Shown here one piece after another: positions 47,932-56,996 of a stretch of DNA of 64,000 nt. The DNA is taken from NCBI RefSeq assembly GCF_015708085.1, contig NZ_JADNYM010000008.1, positions 62,001 through 126,000 of the forward strand. Direction: 5' to 3'. Both the position numbers and the translations under genes were made by a program. The notes under the pieces are model-generated. The model ran no database searches, was not told where the DNA came from, and saw only the letters and a program-made list of their open reading frames with translations. Origin of the DNA: Arthrobacter terrae (lineage in GTDB: Bacteria; Actinomycetota; Actinomycetes; Actinomycetales; Micrococcaceae). Position 1 is the first letter of the stretch. Every line of letters starts with the position of its first letter.

Positions 47932-47957
47932 CGATTAATGATGTCGACGATTAATGA
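47932..47957 (+). repeat. Direct repeat CGATTAATGA in the hflX leader
   Basis: CGATTAATGA occurs at 47932-47941 and 47948-47957, centre to centre 16 bases. Its spacing is close to 1.5 helical turns and the motif is AT-rich in a GC-rich leader. It might bind a protein or be chance. Confidence 0.6.
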
Positions 47958-48080
47958 GCAGGACCACTAATAAAGGACAAAAATTCAGGGCTACCGCCCC
48001 ATGCAACCGGCCCGGGCCCTCGAGACGCAGATGTCTCTGGACCGGACTACGATATTAAACATCACACTCTGAAGGAGACT

Positions 48081-49694
48081 ATGACCCACGCTAACCCGGC
48101 CTCCGGCCAGGATGATATCCGCCCAGACGGAACCGGCGCAGATGAAGCCGGTACCTCCGGGGATGGTCAGGACATGTCTGCCGCGGACATCCAGGCTGTT
48201 ATTGACCGGATCCTGGCCAAGGACGCCGGGATGACCGCGCACTCTGGTGCCCGCGCGGTCAGCACCAATTTGAGTAAGGCGCAGGCAATCTCTGCTCTGG
48301 AACGCGAACATGGCTCGTATGACGGCGATCAAGAGGATCTGCAGGACCGTCGCGCCCTGCGACGCGTCGCCGGGCTCTCCACCGAGCTGGAAGACGTTAC
48401 CGAGGTCGAATACCGCCAGTTGCGGTTGGAGCGGGTGGTATTGGCAGGACTGTGGACCGAAGGGACGCTCGCCGACGCGGAAAACTCGCTGCGTGAACTG
48501 GCCGCGCTGGCCGAGACGGCCGGTTCAGAGGTTTTGGACGGCATTGTCCAGCGGCGGATGAAGCCTGACCCCGGCACCTATTTGGGATCCGGCAAGGCGC
48601 AGGAACTCAAGGACATTGTTGCCGCGACAGGGGCTGACACAGTCGTAGTCGACGGCGAGCTGGCGCCGTCGCAGCGCCGCTCACTGGAGGACATCGTATT
48701 GGTGAAGGTGATCGACAGGACCGCGCTGATCCTGGACATCTTCGCCCAACATGCCAAGTCCCGCGAGGGCAAGGCACAGGTGGAATTGGCTCAAATGGAA
48801 TACCTGCTGCCGCGGCTGCGCGGCTGGGGTGAATCCATGTCCCGGCAAGCGGGCGGCCGGATCGGTGCCGCCGGTGGCGGAATCGGTGCCCGCGGTCCGG
48901 GTGAGACGAAGATCGAGCTGGACCGTCGGCGGATCAGGACAAGGATGGCGAAACTGCGGCGGGAAATTGCCGCCATGAAACCGGCGCGCGATACGAAGCG
49001 GGCCAACCGCCGTCGTAATTCCGTGCCTTCCGTGGCCATCGCCGGCTACACAAATGCCGGTAAGTCCTCCCTGCTAAACCGACTCACCAACGCTGGAGCC
49101 CTGGTGGAAAATGCCCTGTTTGCCACGTTGGATCCAACAGTCCGCAAGGCGGAAACGGCGGACGGGCTGGGGTACACCTTGGCCGATACCGTCGGGTTTG
49201 TCCGGTCCTTACCGACCCAACTGGTCGAGGCTTTCCGCTCGACGCTGGAGGAAGTTGCGGATTCGGACCTGATTTTGCATATCGTGGATGCGTCCCATCC
49301 CGATCCGGAGGGCCAGATCGCAGCCGTACGCCAGGTGTTCAGTGAAGTGGATGCGCGGAAGATTCCGGAAATTATTGTCCTGAACAAGGCCGATGCCGCT
49401 GACCCTTTTGTGATCGAGCGGCTCCGTCAGCGTGAGCCGCGCAACGTCGTTGTTTCAGCGCGCACGGGTCAAGGCATTGACGAACTCCTCGCTGCCATCA
49501 GCGAGGCGATCCCGCGCCCCGAAGTGAAGCTGGAGCTGCTGATCCCCTATGACAGGGGGGACCTGATCAGCAAACTACACGAATCCGATGCAGAAATCCT
49601 CGCTCTTGACCACGGTGAGTCCGGAACGCACGCGAGCGTGAAGGTGCGGGCGGGACTGGCCGCGGAATTGGAGCCCTTTGTCCTCCATGGCTAA
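48081..49694 (+). CDS. hflX: Ribosome-associated GTPase HflX
   Basis: 537 residues. HflX binds and splits stalled or hibernating ribosomes and is linked to macrolide/heat tolerance. The N-terminal HflX domain ends in the G-A-A-G-G-G-I-G-A-R-G-P-G-E-T-K-I motif. The G domain has G-Y-T-N-A-G-K-S (G1), D-T-V-G-F-V (G3) and N-K-A-D (G4). The first 80 residues are a charged extension. GAAGGAGA precedes the ATG. It overlaps the next gene's start by eight bases. The long leader is described separately. Confidence 0.95.
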   Translation: MTHANPASGQDDIRPDGTGADEAGTSGDGQDMSAADIQAVIDRILAKDAGMTAHSGARAVSTNLSKAQAISALEREHGSYDGDQEDLQDRRALRRVAGLSTELEDVTEVEYRQLRLERVVLAGLWTEGTLADAENSLRELAALAETAGSEVLDGIVQRRMKPDPGTYLGSGKAQELKDIVAATGADTVVVDGELAPSQRRSLEDIVLVKVIDRTALILDIFAQHAKSREGKAQVELAQMEYLLPRLRGWGESMSRQAGGRIGAAGGGIGARGPGETKIELDRRRIRTRMAKLRREIAAMKPARDTKRANRRRNSVPSVAIAGYTNAGKSSLLNRLTNAGALVENALFATLDPTVRKAETADGLGYTLADTVGFVRSLPTQLVEAFRSTLEEVADSDLILHIVDASHPDPEGQIAAVRQVFSEVDARKIPEIIVLNKADAADPFVIERLRQREPRNVVVSARTGQGIDELLAAISEAIPRPEVKLELLIPYDRGDLISKLHESDAEILALDHGESGTHASVKVRAGLAAELEPFVLHG

Positions 49695-51825
49695 GGCTTC
49701 GGTTCGGATAGGTGACACCGGTCAGCCTACTGAAATTGTCCGGACAGGCGAGGCCAGGGGGGCAGCTGAGGCAGGGGTGGAACTGCAGGGTTCTGCCGGT
49801 GAACAATTCGCTTTTGGGCTCCTGGATGCGGCGGTGGAATCGATGGGCGGCCAACGCCGGGACGGGCAGCATGAAATGGTCCGGCAGGTGGTCAGGTCAA
49901 TCCAGACCGGTGACCACCTGCTGGTACAGGCCGGTACCGGGACCGGAAAGTCGCTGGCCTACCTGATTCCGCTCATTGCCCATGCGCTCCAGAGCAACAA
50001 GCCGTCACTGGTCTCCACCGCCACATTGGCACTGCAGGCGCAGATTGTCAGCCGCGATCTACCACGTCTGCTCGAGTCCATTTCCGGGATGCTGCCGCGG
50101 CCGGTGAAGGTGGCGTTAGTGAAGGGCCGCAGTAACTACGTCTGCAGGCACAAGCTGCAGGGTGGCTTTCCTTCCGAGGAACCATCCGAAGGCCAGCTGT
50201 TCGCCCTCGGGGAGGACACCAGCGTAGTTCACCCTGCCGGGGCTTCCTCGGGACCGGGCAGCCAACTGGGCCGCGAGGTAGTCCGGCTTCGGGATTGGGC
50301 AGAGGAAACCGAAACGGGGGATCGGGACGAACTCACCCCCGGTGTCAGTGACCGCGCTTGGCGTCAGGTATCGGTGACGTCGATGGAGTGCTTGGGTGCG
50401 CAGAAATGCCCTCTGGCCTTGGAGTGTTTCAGCGAACTGGCGAAGGTCCGCGGCGCGGAGGCGGACCTGATCGTGACCAACCACGCGATGCTGGCCATCA
50501 GCGCCTTTGAAGGTCTTGCCGTCCTGCCGGAGTATGACGTCGTCGTCGTCGACGAGGCCCACGAGTTGCAGGACAGGGTCACCGGCGCGGTCAGCGGCCA
50601 GCTCTCCGTCCAAATGATTCACGTTGCGGCGTCCAGCGCCCGCAAGAACACGGGCATCTCGGCCGAAGCACTCAATTCCGCTGCAACGTATCTTGAAGCC
50701 GCCATTGACGGTTTGCCGTCCGGTTTGCTGGCTTCCGGACTGAATGAAGCGCAACTAATGGCCCTCGACCAAGTGCGGGACGCATGTCGAACGGCGCTGT
50801 CGGATTCGAAGGCCGACTCCGGCAATGCAGCCGACGGCGGACGGCAGATGGCGCGTTCACGCATTACCCTGATTCTGGAGTTGGCCGAGCGGCTGCTGGT
50901 AGCGCGCGCGGCCGGTGAAGTCGTCTGGATCTCCCGCCCCAGCGGGTTTACTCCGCAGCAGGGGTATTCCCCGCCCGACGAGTCTGCTCCTGCCCTGATC
51001 AACATTGCCCCGCTCAGCGTCGCCGACAAGTTGCGCGAGGGGCTCTTCGCCGAGCACACGGTGGTGTTGACCTCGGCAACGTTGGCTATCGGTGCCGCCT
51101 TTGATCCCGCCGCGGCCGGCTTGGGGTTGCTTGGGCCCGGGGCCCCGAGCTGGAACGGGGCGGACGTTGGATCTCCGTTCAATTACGCCAAACAGGGAAT
51201 GCTCTATGTGGCGGCGCATTTGGCCAAACCGGAGCGCGGAACTTCAGCCGAGCAGCTTGACGAGCTGGAGGCACTGATCTGTGCCTCTGGAGGCGGTGCC
51301 TTGTGCCTGTTCTCGTCCCGCCGCGCTGCCGAGGATGCAGCCGACGCGCTTCGGCCGCGGTTGGCTGTCGACGTACTGTGCCAGGGCGAGTCGTCGATGG
51401 CAGCACTGGTTAAGCAATTTGCCGCGGAACCGGACACCTGTCTGTTCGGCACCATGTCGCTGTGGCAGGGTGTTGACGTTCAGGGTGCTTCCTGCCGTTT
51501 GGTGGTGATCGACCGGATCCCGTTTCCCCGCCCGGATGATCCGCTGATGACTGCGCGCTCGCGGGCGATCGCGAAGGCCGGCGGCAACGGCTTTATGTCA
51601 GTTTCCGCCACGCACGCGGCGATCCGGCTTGCGCAGGGGGCCGGCCGGCTGATCCGTTCCTCCACCGACCGGGGCGTGGTGGCGGTGTTGGATTCGCGCC
51701 TCGCCACGGCCCGTTACGGCGGATTCCTGCGGGCCGCGCTGCCACCGTTCTGGCCAACCACCGATCGTGCACTGGTGATGAGCGCACTGGAGCGCCTGCG
51801 GCACGAAAAGGAAACGGCGCAGTAA
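49687..51825 (+). CDS. dinG: DinG-family ATP-dependent DNA helicase
   Basis: 712 residues of the XPD/DinG superfamily 2 family. Walker A is G-T-G-T-G-K-S, the DEAH box is V-V-D-E-A-H-E-L, and the iron-sulfur cluster cysteines lie around Y-V-C-R-H-K, M-E-C-L-G-A-Q-K-C and E-C-F. Later motifs are S-A-T-L and G-T-M-S-L-W-Q-G-V-D. It unwinds DNA and R-loops. ATG 49687 (overlapping the hflX stop) is used instead of TTG 49678. The gene lies beside lexA, fitting a repair role. A 19-bp repeat spans its stop codon. Confidence 0.9.
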   Translation: MAKASVRIGDTGQPTEIVRTGEARGAAEAGVELQGSAGEQFAFGLLDAAVESMGGQRRDGQHEMVRQVVRSIQTGDHLLVQAGTGTGKSLAYLIPLIAHALQSNKPSLVSTATLALQAQIVSRDLPRLLESISGMLPRPVKVALVKGRSNYVCRHKLQGGFPSEEPSEGQLFALGEDTSVVHPAGASSGPGSQLGREVVRLRDWAEETETGDRDELTPGVSDRAWRQVSVTSMECLGAQKCPLALECFSELAKVRGAEADLIVTNHAMLAISAFEGLAVLPEYDVVVVDEAHELQDRVTGAVSGQLSVQMIHVAASSARKNTGISAEALNSAATYLEAAIDGLPSGLLASGLNEAQLMALDQVRDACRTALSDSKADSGNAADGGRQMARSRITLILELAERLLVARAAGEVVWISRPSGFTPQQGYSPPDESAPALINIAPLSVADKLREGLFAEHTVVLTSATLAIGAAFDPAAAGLGLLGPGAPSWNGADVGSPFNYAKQGMLYVAAHLAKPERGTSAEQLDELEALICASGGGALCLFSSRRAAEDAADALRPRLAVDVLCQGESSMAALVKQFAAEPDTCLFGTMSLWQGVDVQGASCRLVVIDRIPFPRPDDPLMTARSRAIAKAGGNGFMSVSATHAAIRLAQGAGRLIRSSTDRGVVAVLDSRLATARYGGFLRAALPPFWPTTDRALVMSALERLRHEKETAQ

Positions 51826-51876
51826 GTCAGGAACGGCGCAGTACGTCAGGAACGGTGCAGTACGTCAGGAACGGTG
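51820..51876 (+). repeat. 19-bp tandem repeat spanning the dinG stop codon
   Basis: Three units run without gaps: CAGTAAGTCAGGAACGGCG (51820-51838), CAGTACGTCAGGAACGGTG (51839-51857) and CAGTACGTCAGGAACGGTG (51858-51876). The first holds the TAA stop; the later two read TAC. So the end of the gene and its stop have been copied outward. Confidence 0.88.
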
Positions 51877-51959
51877 CAGGCGAAAGCGGCCCGGTACGGC
51901 TGTCCCCGCCGGAGTATCCTGCGAGCGTCGGTACTGAGCCGCCTGCGGATGGCGTTGGT

Positions 51960-52703
51960 CTAGATGGACCGCAGCACGCTAACGACCCGGCCCATTATGG
52001 TGGCGTGATCGCCCATGATCGGCTCGTATCGGGTGTTTTGCGGCAGTAGCCAGGTGTGTCCATCGCGCTGGCGGAACGTCTTGATGGTCGCCTCGTCGTC
52101 GAGGAGGGCGGCCACGATGTCGCCATTAATTGCATTCGCCTGTTGCCGGACCACCACCCAGTCTCCGTCGCAGATCGCTGCGTCGACCATTGAGTCGCCG
52201 CTGACCTTGAGCATGAACAGCTCGCCGTGGCCTACCAGTTGCCGGGGCAGCGGCATGATGTCCTCAACCACCTGGTCAGCCAGGATCGGGCCACCGGCGG
52301 CAATCCGGCCAACCAGCGGCACCAGGGCAGTGTCCGAGGAGCTGCTCAGTTCCGCCATGTTGAGGCCGCTGGCACTGCGAAGCTGATCCGGCGCCGGCAC
52401 TCCTTCGATTTCTACCTTGCCGTTGTCAAGCGTCAAAGGGATCAGGACTTCCATGGCCCGCGGTCGCTTGGCATCCCGGCGAAGATAACCCTGTTTCTCC
52501 AGCTGCGCCAGCTGATGAGTGACGCTGGAAAGACTTGCCAGGCCTACGGCGTCGCCGATCTCCCGCATTGAGGGCGGATAGCCCTTGTCGCTGATCGAAC
52601 GCTGGATGCATTCGAGGATCTTCTTCTGACGCACGGTCAGGCCTTTGAAGCCGGCGCGGCTGGCGCTGTTCCCGCTGTGGAGAATGAATTCCGGAGCTGA
52701 CAT
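51960..52703 (-). CDS. lexA: SOS repressor LexA
   Basis: 247 residues. The N-terminal winged HTH ([29 protein letters not shown]) binds SOS boxes. The cleavage site is Ala136-Gly137 in R-I-A-A-G-G-P. The Ser171 (S-G-D-S-M) and Lys208 (A-T-I-K-T-F) dyad is intact. AAAGGGAC is upstream of the ATG. An SOS box lies about 120 bases upstream, so LexA probably represses itself. Confidence 0.96.
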   Translation of the reverse strand: MSAPEFILHSGNSASRAGFKGLTVRQKKILECIQRSISDKGYPPSMREIGDAVGLASLSSVTHQLAQLEKQGYLRRDAKRPRAMEVLIPLTLDNGKVEIEGVPAPDQLRSASGLNMAELSSSSDTALVPLVGRIAAGGPILADQVVEDIMPLPRQLVGHGELFMLKVSGDSMVDAAICDGDWVVVRQQANAINGDIVAALLDDEATIKTFRQRDGHTWLLPQNTRYEPIMGDHATIMGRVVSVLRSI

Positions 52704-52824
52704 GACGTGCTGTCCCTTTCATGAACGAACTGCGGGCCCAGTGGGCGATTAATGTCAGTGGGCTCTGATGGACTCTTCCTGTGACCGAATCCTGCTACCA
52801 ATCTAGGGCAGTTTTACCCGTATT

Positions 52825-52840
52825 TCAAACATATGTTCTA
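52825..52840. promoter_or_regulatory. LexA box for lexA
   Basis: TCAAACATATGTTCTA agrees with TCGAAC-N4-GTTCGA at 10 of 12 positions. It is the box nearer lexA, in the 329-base divergent region that otherwise holds no gene. Confidence 0.8.
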
Positions 52841-52891
52841 GCGAGTCTTGTCAGGCATCGTCACTTAGTGCTACAACAGATAAATACAGTT

Positions 52892-52907
52892 TCGAATACG
52901 TGTTCTA
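52892..52907. promoter_or_regulatory. LexA box for the divergent LysM gene
   Basis: TCGAATACGTGTTCTA agrees with TCGAAC-N4-GTTCGA at 10 of 12 positions and lies 126 bases before the LysM start. Having one box for each divergent gene points to joint SOS control. Confidence 0.8.
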
Positions 52908-53032
52908 GACAGCTTCTCCCACCAGAAACAGCCTTCGTGACCGGCACGGTCGGTACATCGAGGCCTGCCCAGGAAAGCGGCATCAGGGGAGTTGCGCCGC
53001 ACCGGAACTTCGTACCGTGAAAGGTGAAGACC

Positions 53033-53503
53033 ATGAACGCCACACCAGTATTTGATTTCGCAGCAGCCCGGATAGAGCGCACGGGGGCTGCCGCGCACAT
53101 AGTTCGTTCGGCTCAGGTGTCCCGGACGCCGCAATCGGACCACACCGCCGGTGCCGTCCACAACGCCGGTGCCGTCCGCCCGGCCGGCCGGGCGCCGCTG
53201 CGGCTAACCCGGCGGGGGCGCTTCGTGCTCGTGGGCGTGCCGCTGATGCTGGCCGCCATCGTGGTGCTGGTACTGGCAGGGTTTTTCACCGCACCGGCCC
53301 AGGCATCGGTCGGTTCCGGTTCGGTGGGTGTCCATGCAGCTACGGTGACCGTTCTCGCGGGCCAGACCCTGTGGAGCATCGCGTCGACGGCTGATTCGAA
53401 CCGTGATCCCCGGGACGTCGTGGCGGACCTCGTGGAGCTCAATAACCTCTCCAACTCAGTTCTCCAGCCGGGCCAGCAACTCTTCGTTCCGCTGCCGGGC
53501 TGA
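53033..53503 (+). CDS. SOS-linked membrane LysM protein (ChiZ/YneA-like division suppressor)
   Basis: 156 residues: a cytoplasmic 60-residue N-terminus, one transmembrane helix (about 63-85) and an extracellular LysM domain (about 103-153, V-L-A-G-Q-T-L-W-S-I-A to Q-Q-L-F-V-P). It is divergent from lexA and preceded by its own LexA box. Mycobacterial Rv2719c (ChiZ) and Bacillus YneA have the same layout (lexA neighbour, TM plus LysM) and delay division during SOS. ATG 53033 has AAGGTG six bases upstream, better than GTG 53024. Confidence 0.85.
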   Translation: MNATPVFDFAAARIERTGAAAHIVRSAQVSRTPQSDHTAGAVHNAGAVRPAGRAPLRLTRRGRFVLVGVPLMLAAIVVLVLAGFFTAPAQASVGSGSVGVHAATVTVLAGQTLWSIASTADSNRDPRDVVADLVELNNLSNSVLQPGQQLFVPLPG

Positions 53504-53546
53504 GCGATTGTGACTGCTGTGGTTCGACCCCGAGTGCGGGGACGCT

Positions 53547-53552
53547 TAAACT
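53547..53552 (+). promoter_or_regulatory. Likely leaderless -10 (TAAACT) of hisC
   Basis: TAAACT ends exactly six bases before GTG 53559. No Shine-Dalgarno is present. Confidence 0.5.
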
Positions 53553-53558
53553 AGGGTT

Positions 53559-54656
53559 GTGAACCAGATTGAACGTCTTGAACGGCTGCCCCTGCGCGAT
53601 GACCTTCGCGGACAGCATCCTTATGGCGCTCCGCAGCTGGACGTCCCCATTCTGCTCAACGTCAATGAAAACACCTACGGTGTCCCGCAGGATGCCCGCG
53701 ACGCCATCCTGAAAGCCGTCGATGACGTACTGGCCGGCCTCAACCGCTATCCCGACCGTGAATTTACCGAGCTCCGACGGGCTCTGGCTGCTTACCTGGG
53801 GCATGGGCTCGCCGCTGAGAATATCTGGGCCGCCAACGGTTCCAACGAAGTGCTGCAGCAGATTCTGCAGGCGTTCGGCGGTCCCGGGCGCAGGGTTTTG
53901 GGTTTTCCTCCCACCTACTCGATGTATCCGCTGCTGGCCAGCGGTACCGGGACGGAATACGTCAGTGGTGCCCGCGCCGCAGATTTTTCCCTGACCGCTG
54001 AGTCCGCGGCGAAGCAAGTCCGCGAACTCGCGCCGAATATTGTTTTCCTTTGCTCGCCGAATAATCCAACCGGCACGGCTCTGGGTAATGACGTCGTCGA
54101 GGCAGTGTATGAGGCCGGGAGCGCGTCGCGGACGGTAGTGATAGTTGATGAGGCCTATGCCGAGTTTGCCCACGATGGGACAGCCAGCGCCATCGCCCTG
54201 TTGCCCGGCCGGGAACGGCTAATCGTTTCCCGCACTATGAGCAAGGCATTCGCGCTGGCAGGGGCCCGGCTGGGATACCTGGCCGCGGCACCGGAAATTT
54301 CCGATGCTCTGCGGCTGGTAAGGCTGCCGTACCACCTATCCGCCATCACCCAGGCAACGGCTGTCGCGGCGCTGCGGAACTCGGATTCGCTGCTGGCCAA
54401 CGTTGAGCAGATCAAAATCCAACGGGACAGGATTGTCGCAGGGCTCGCCGGGATGGGATTGCAGCCAGCGCCGTCGGATTCGAACTTCGTCTTCTTCGGC
54501 GGCCTCGAGGACCCGCAGTCGATCTGGGCGGGACTGCTTGCCTCCGGGGTGTTGATCCGGGATGTCGGCATCGCCGGCCATCTGCGGGTCACGGCCGGCA
54601 CCGAGGCGGAAACGACGGCTTTCCTGACTCAGCTTGCGGTGCTTTTAGGCCACTGA
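53559..54656 (+). CDS. hisC: Histidinol-phosphate aminotransferase HisC
   Basis: 365 residues. PLP enzyme of histidine synthesis, fold type I. The lysine Schiff base is in S-R-T-M-S-K-A-F-A-L-A-G, with N-P-T-G upstream and V-D-E-A-Y. The preceding LysM gene ends about 55 bases away and a leaderless -10 lies between, so his transcription probably starts here. Confidence 0.95.
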   Translation: MNQIERLERLPLRDDLRGQHPYGAPQLDVPILLNVNENTYGVPQDARDAILKAVDDVLAGLNRYPDREFTELRRALAAYLGHGLAAENIWAANGSNEVLQQILQAFGGPGRRVLGFPPTYSMYPLLASGTGTEYVSGARAADFSLTAESAAKQVRELAPNIVFLCSPNNPTGTALGNDVVEAVYEAGSASRTVVIVDEAYAEFAHDGTASAIALLPGRERLIVSRTMSKAFALAGARLGYLAAAPEISDALRLVRLPYHLSAITQATAVAALRNSDSLLANVEQIKIQRDRIVAGLAGMGLQPAPSDSNFVFFGGLEDPQSIWAGLLASGVLIRDVGIAGHLRVTAGTEAETTAFLTQLAVLLGH

Positions 54657-54720
54657 GACGCAGTAATTCCTGAAGATCCCACCGATACTTTCTGTTCGAT
54701 CCAGCACCTAAGGACCCGCC

Positions 54721-55347
54721 ATGAGCGAGAACCAAACTTCCTCCGGAACTGCCCGCACCGCCCGGTTGTCCCGGACCACCAGCGAGTCGTCAGTGCTGGT
54801 TGAGGTGGATCTGGACGGCACCGGCCAGTCCAGCATCGATTCCTCCGTACCGTTCTTTGATCATATGCTCACTGCGCTGTCGAAGCACTCGCTCATCGAC
54901 CTGACCGTCAAGGCGACGGGGGATACGCACATTGACGCGCACCACACCGTGGAAGATGTTGCCATCACCCTCGGGGAAGCGTTGGGCCAGGCGCTTGGTA
55001 CGAAGGCAGGCATCAGACGGTTTGGGGAAGCCACCATTCCGTTGGATGAAGCACTGGCGAACGCAGTTGTCGACGTCTCCGGCCGGCCCTATCTGGTCCA
55101 CAGCGGAGAGCCTGCAGGGCAGGAATATCACTTGATTGGCGGGCACTTCACCGGGTCCCTGACCCGGCACGTCTTCGAATCGATCGCGTTCCATGCCAGA
55201 ATTTGCCTCCATATGACTGTCCTGGCCGGACGGGACCCACACCACATCGTTGAAGCACAATTCAAGGCGCTTGCGCGTGCCCTGCGCAGTGCGATCGAAC
55301 CGGATCCGCGTGTCAGTGGTATCCCGTCAACGAAGGGCAGCCTGTGA
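54721..55347 (+). CDS. hisB: Imidazoleglycerol-phosphate dehydratase HisB
   Basis: 208 residues. The signature H-H-T-V-E-D-V-A-I and the second D-H-M-L and S-F/F-H-A-R motifs carry the metal-binding histidines. It converts imidazole glycerol phosphate to imidazole acetol phosphate, the substrate of HisC. AAGGA precedes the ATG. It overlaps hisH by GTGA. Confidence 0.96.
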   Translation: MSENQTSSGTARTARLSRTTSESSVLVEVDLDGTGQSSIDSSVPFFDHMLTALSKHSLIDLTVKATGDTHIDAHHTVEDVAITLGEALGQALGTKAGIRRFGEATIPLDEALANAVVDVSGRPYLVHSGEPAGQEYHLIGGHFTGSLTRHVFESIAFHARICLHMTVLAGRDPHHIVEAQFKALARALRSAIEPDPRVSGIPSTKGSL

Positions 55348-56030
55348 CGGCGGACCAGGATCCAACCGGGCCCGGTGGCGCCGCTAAACCAACGGTGACG
55401 GTGCTGGACTATGGCTCGGGCAACGTCCGCTCAGCCGTCCGCGCGCTGGAACGGGCAGGTGCAGCGGTGACCCTCAGCGCGAAGCCCGAAGACGTCCTCA
55501 CCGCCGACGGACTCGTCGTGCCCGGAGTGGGGGCCTTCGCTACCGTAATGAAGGAACTCAAAGCCGTTGATGGGCTGCGGATGATCGGCCGCCGGGTGGC
55601 CGGTAGCCGACCGGTCCTGGCCATCTGCGTGGGGCTGCAGATTCTTTTTGACGGCGGCGTCGAACATGGAAACAGCGAGCCGGGAATGGGCGAATGGCCC
55701 GGAACGGTGGAACTGCTCCCAGCCTCCGTGGTGCCCCATATGGGGTGGAACACCGTTCAGGTCCCGCCCGGTTCTACGCTGTTCCGGGGCGTCGAGGCGG
55801 AGCGTTTTTACTTCGTGCATTCGTACGGCGTTCAGGAATGGGACTTCGATGTGGTGCAGCCGCGGATGCAGGCGCCCTTGGTTACCTGGTCCGAGCACGG
55901 GTCGCGCTTCATCGCCGCCGTCGAAAACGGACCACTGTGTGCTACCCAGTTCCATCCGGAAAAGTCCGGGGATGCCGGTGCCCGCCTGCTGCGCAACTGG
56001 GTAGACTCGCTGCGCAAGGCGGTGGCTTGA
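55344..56030 (+). CDS. hisH: Imidazole glycerol phosphate synthase glutaminase subunit HisH
   Basis: 228 residues. Triad glutaminase with nucleophilic cysteine in A-I-C-V-G-L-Q and the His-Glu pair in Q-F-H-P-E-K-S. It supplies ammonia to HisF. HisF itself is not in this window. Starts within hisB, with a small membrane gene directly after. Confidence 0.95.
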   Translation: MTADQDPTGPGGAAKPTVTVLDYGSGNVRSAVRALERAGAAVTLSAKPEDVLTADGLVVPGVGAFATVMKELKAVDGLRMIGRRVAGSRPVLAICVGLQILFDGGVEHGNSEPGMGEWPGTVELLPASVVPHMGWNTVQVPPGSTLFRGVEAERFYFVHSYGVQEWDFDVVQPRMQAPLVTWSEHGSRFIAAVENGPLCATQFHPEKSGDAGARLLRNWVDSLRKAVA

Positions 56031-56189
56031 ATGTGGTCCGTCATTCTGATGGGATTGGCCGGGCTCCTGGTCGGGGGCGCCATCGCCTTTCACCAACAGA
56101 AAAAGCCGCGCTGGACCGTGCTCTCTTTTGCGGTCCTGGCCGTTATGGCGCTAGTGGCCGCATTTCTGCTCACCCTACCAGGTAAATAA
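56031..56189 (+). CDS. 52-residue two-helix membrane protein between hisH and priA
   Basis: The ATG follows the hisH TGA without a gap, and the frame gives 52 residues: one hydrophobic segment of about 20 residues, a short basic loop (H-Q-Q-K-K-P-R), and a second hydrophobic segment ending L-T-L-P-G-K. Its tight position inside the his cluster indicates a real, translated gene. No function is known. It is too small for most automatic calls. Confidence 0.7.
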   Translation: MWSVILMGLAGLLVGGAIAFHQQKKPRWTVLSFAVLAVMALVAAFLLTLPGK

Positions 56190-56243
56190 CAGCACCTGGA
56201 ATCAGCTTGCCCCAAACCATGAACCCAGACCAATGAGGACACG

Positions 56244-56996
56244 ATGAACAGTACTGACACCGCCATCCTGGAACTGCTTCCCGCGGTAGACGTCGCCAAT
56301 GGTCAGGCGGTGCGCCTGGTCCAAGGTGAGGCCGGCAGCGAGACCGGCTACGGCGCGCCGCTGGACGCCGCCTTAGCGTGGCAAAATGACGGGGCGGAGT
56401 GGGTCCATTTGGTGGATCTGGACGCTGCGTTCGGCCGTGGCTCCAATCTGGAAGTCATGCGTGAGGTAGTGCGGGCACTGAACGTGAAGGTGGAGCTCTC
56501 CGGTGGAATTCGGGACGACGCCTCGCTGGAAGGCGCCCTCGAGCTCGGTGCCGAGCGGATCAATTTGGGGACCGCGGCACTGGAAAACCCGGCCTGGACC
56601 GCTCGGGCCATTGATCGCTTTGGCGACAAGATCGCCGTCGGCCTCGATGTACGCGGCACCACCTTGGCCGCTCGCGGCTGGACCAAAGAGGGCGGAGATC
56701 TCTGGGAAGTCCTCGCCAGGCTGGAGGACGCCGGCTGCCCACGGTACGTGGTGACAGATGTGACGAAGGACGGAACGTTGCGCGGCCCGAATGTTGAGCT
56801 GCTTCGTGAAGTGCTGCAGCGCACGGGCAAGCCCGTTGTCGCCTCGGGCGGCATCTCCAGCCTGGCGGACCTGAGCGAACTGCGTGCTCTTGTTCCACTG
56901 GGGCTCGAAGGCGCGATCGTCGGCAAGGCGCTCTATGCAGGCGCCTTCACCCTTCCGCAGGCACTTGAAATTGCGGGGCGGCGTTGGGGGGCGTGA
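56244..56996 (+). CDS. priA: Phosphoribosyl isomerase PriA (HisA/TrpF bifunctional)
   Basis: 250-residue TIM barrel. In Micrococcales, HisA-type enzymes also do the TrpF step of tryptophan synthesis because no separate trpF exists. The phosphate-binding strands are visible (L-P-A-V-D-V, G-G-I-R-D-D, G-G-I-S-S-L). GAGG precedes the ATG. No trpF is in the window to contradict dual use. It overlaps sseB by GTGA. Confidence 0.9.
   Translation: MNSTDTAILELLPAVDVANGQAVRLVQGEAGSETGYGAPLDAALAWQNDGAEWVHLVDLDAAFGRGSNLEVMREVVRALNVKVELSGGIRDDASLEGALELGAERINLGTAALENPAWTARAIDRFGDKIAVGLDVRGTTLAARGWTKEGGDLWEVLARLEDAGCPRYVVTDVTKDGTLRGPNVELLREVLQRTGKPVVASGGISSLADLSELRALVPLGLEGAIVGKALYAGAFTLPQALEIAGRRWGA

Noticed and set aside
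47901-47954. Seventeen-codon frame in the hflX leader
   Set aside because: No ribosome-binding site and it lies mostly in the loop of a long hairpin. It is not needed to explain the leader.
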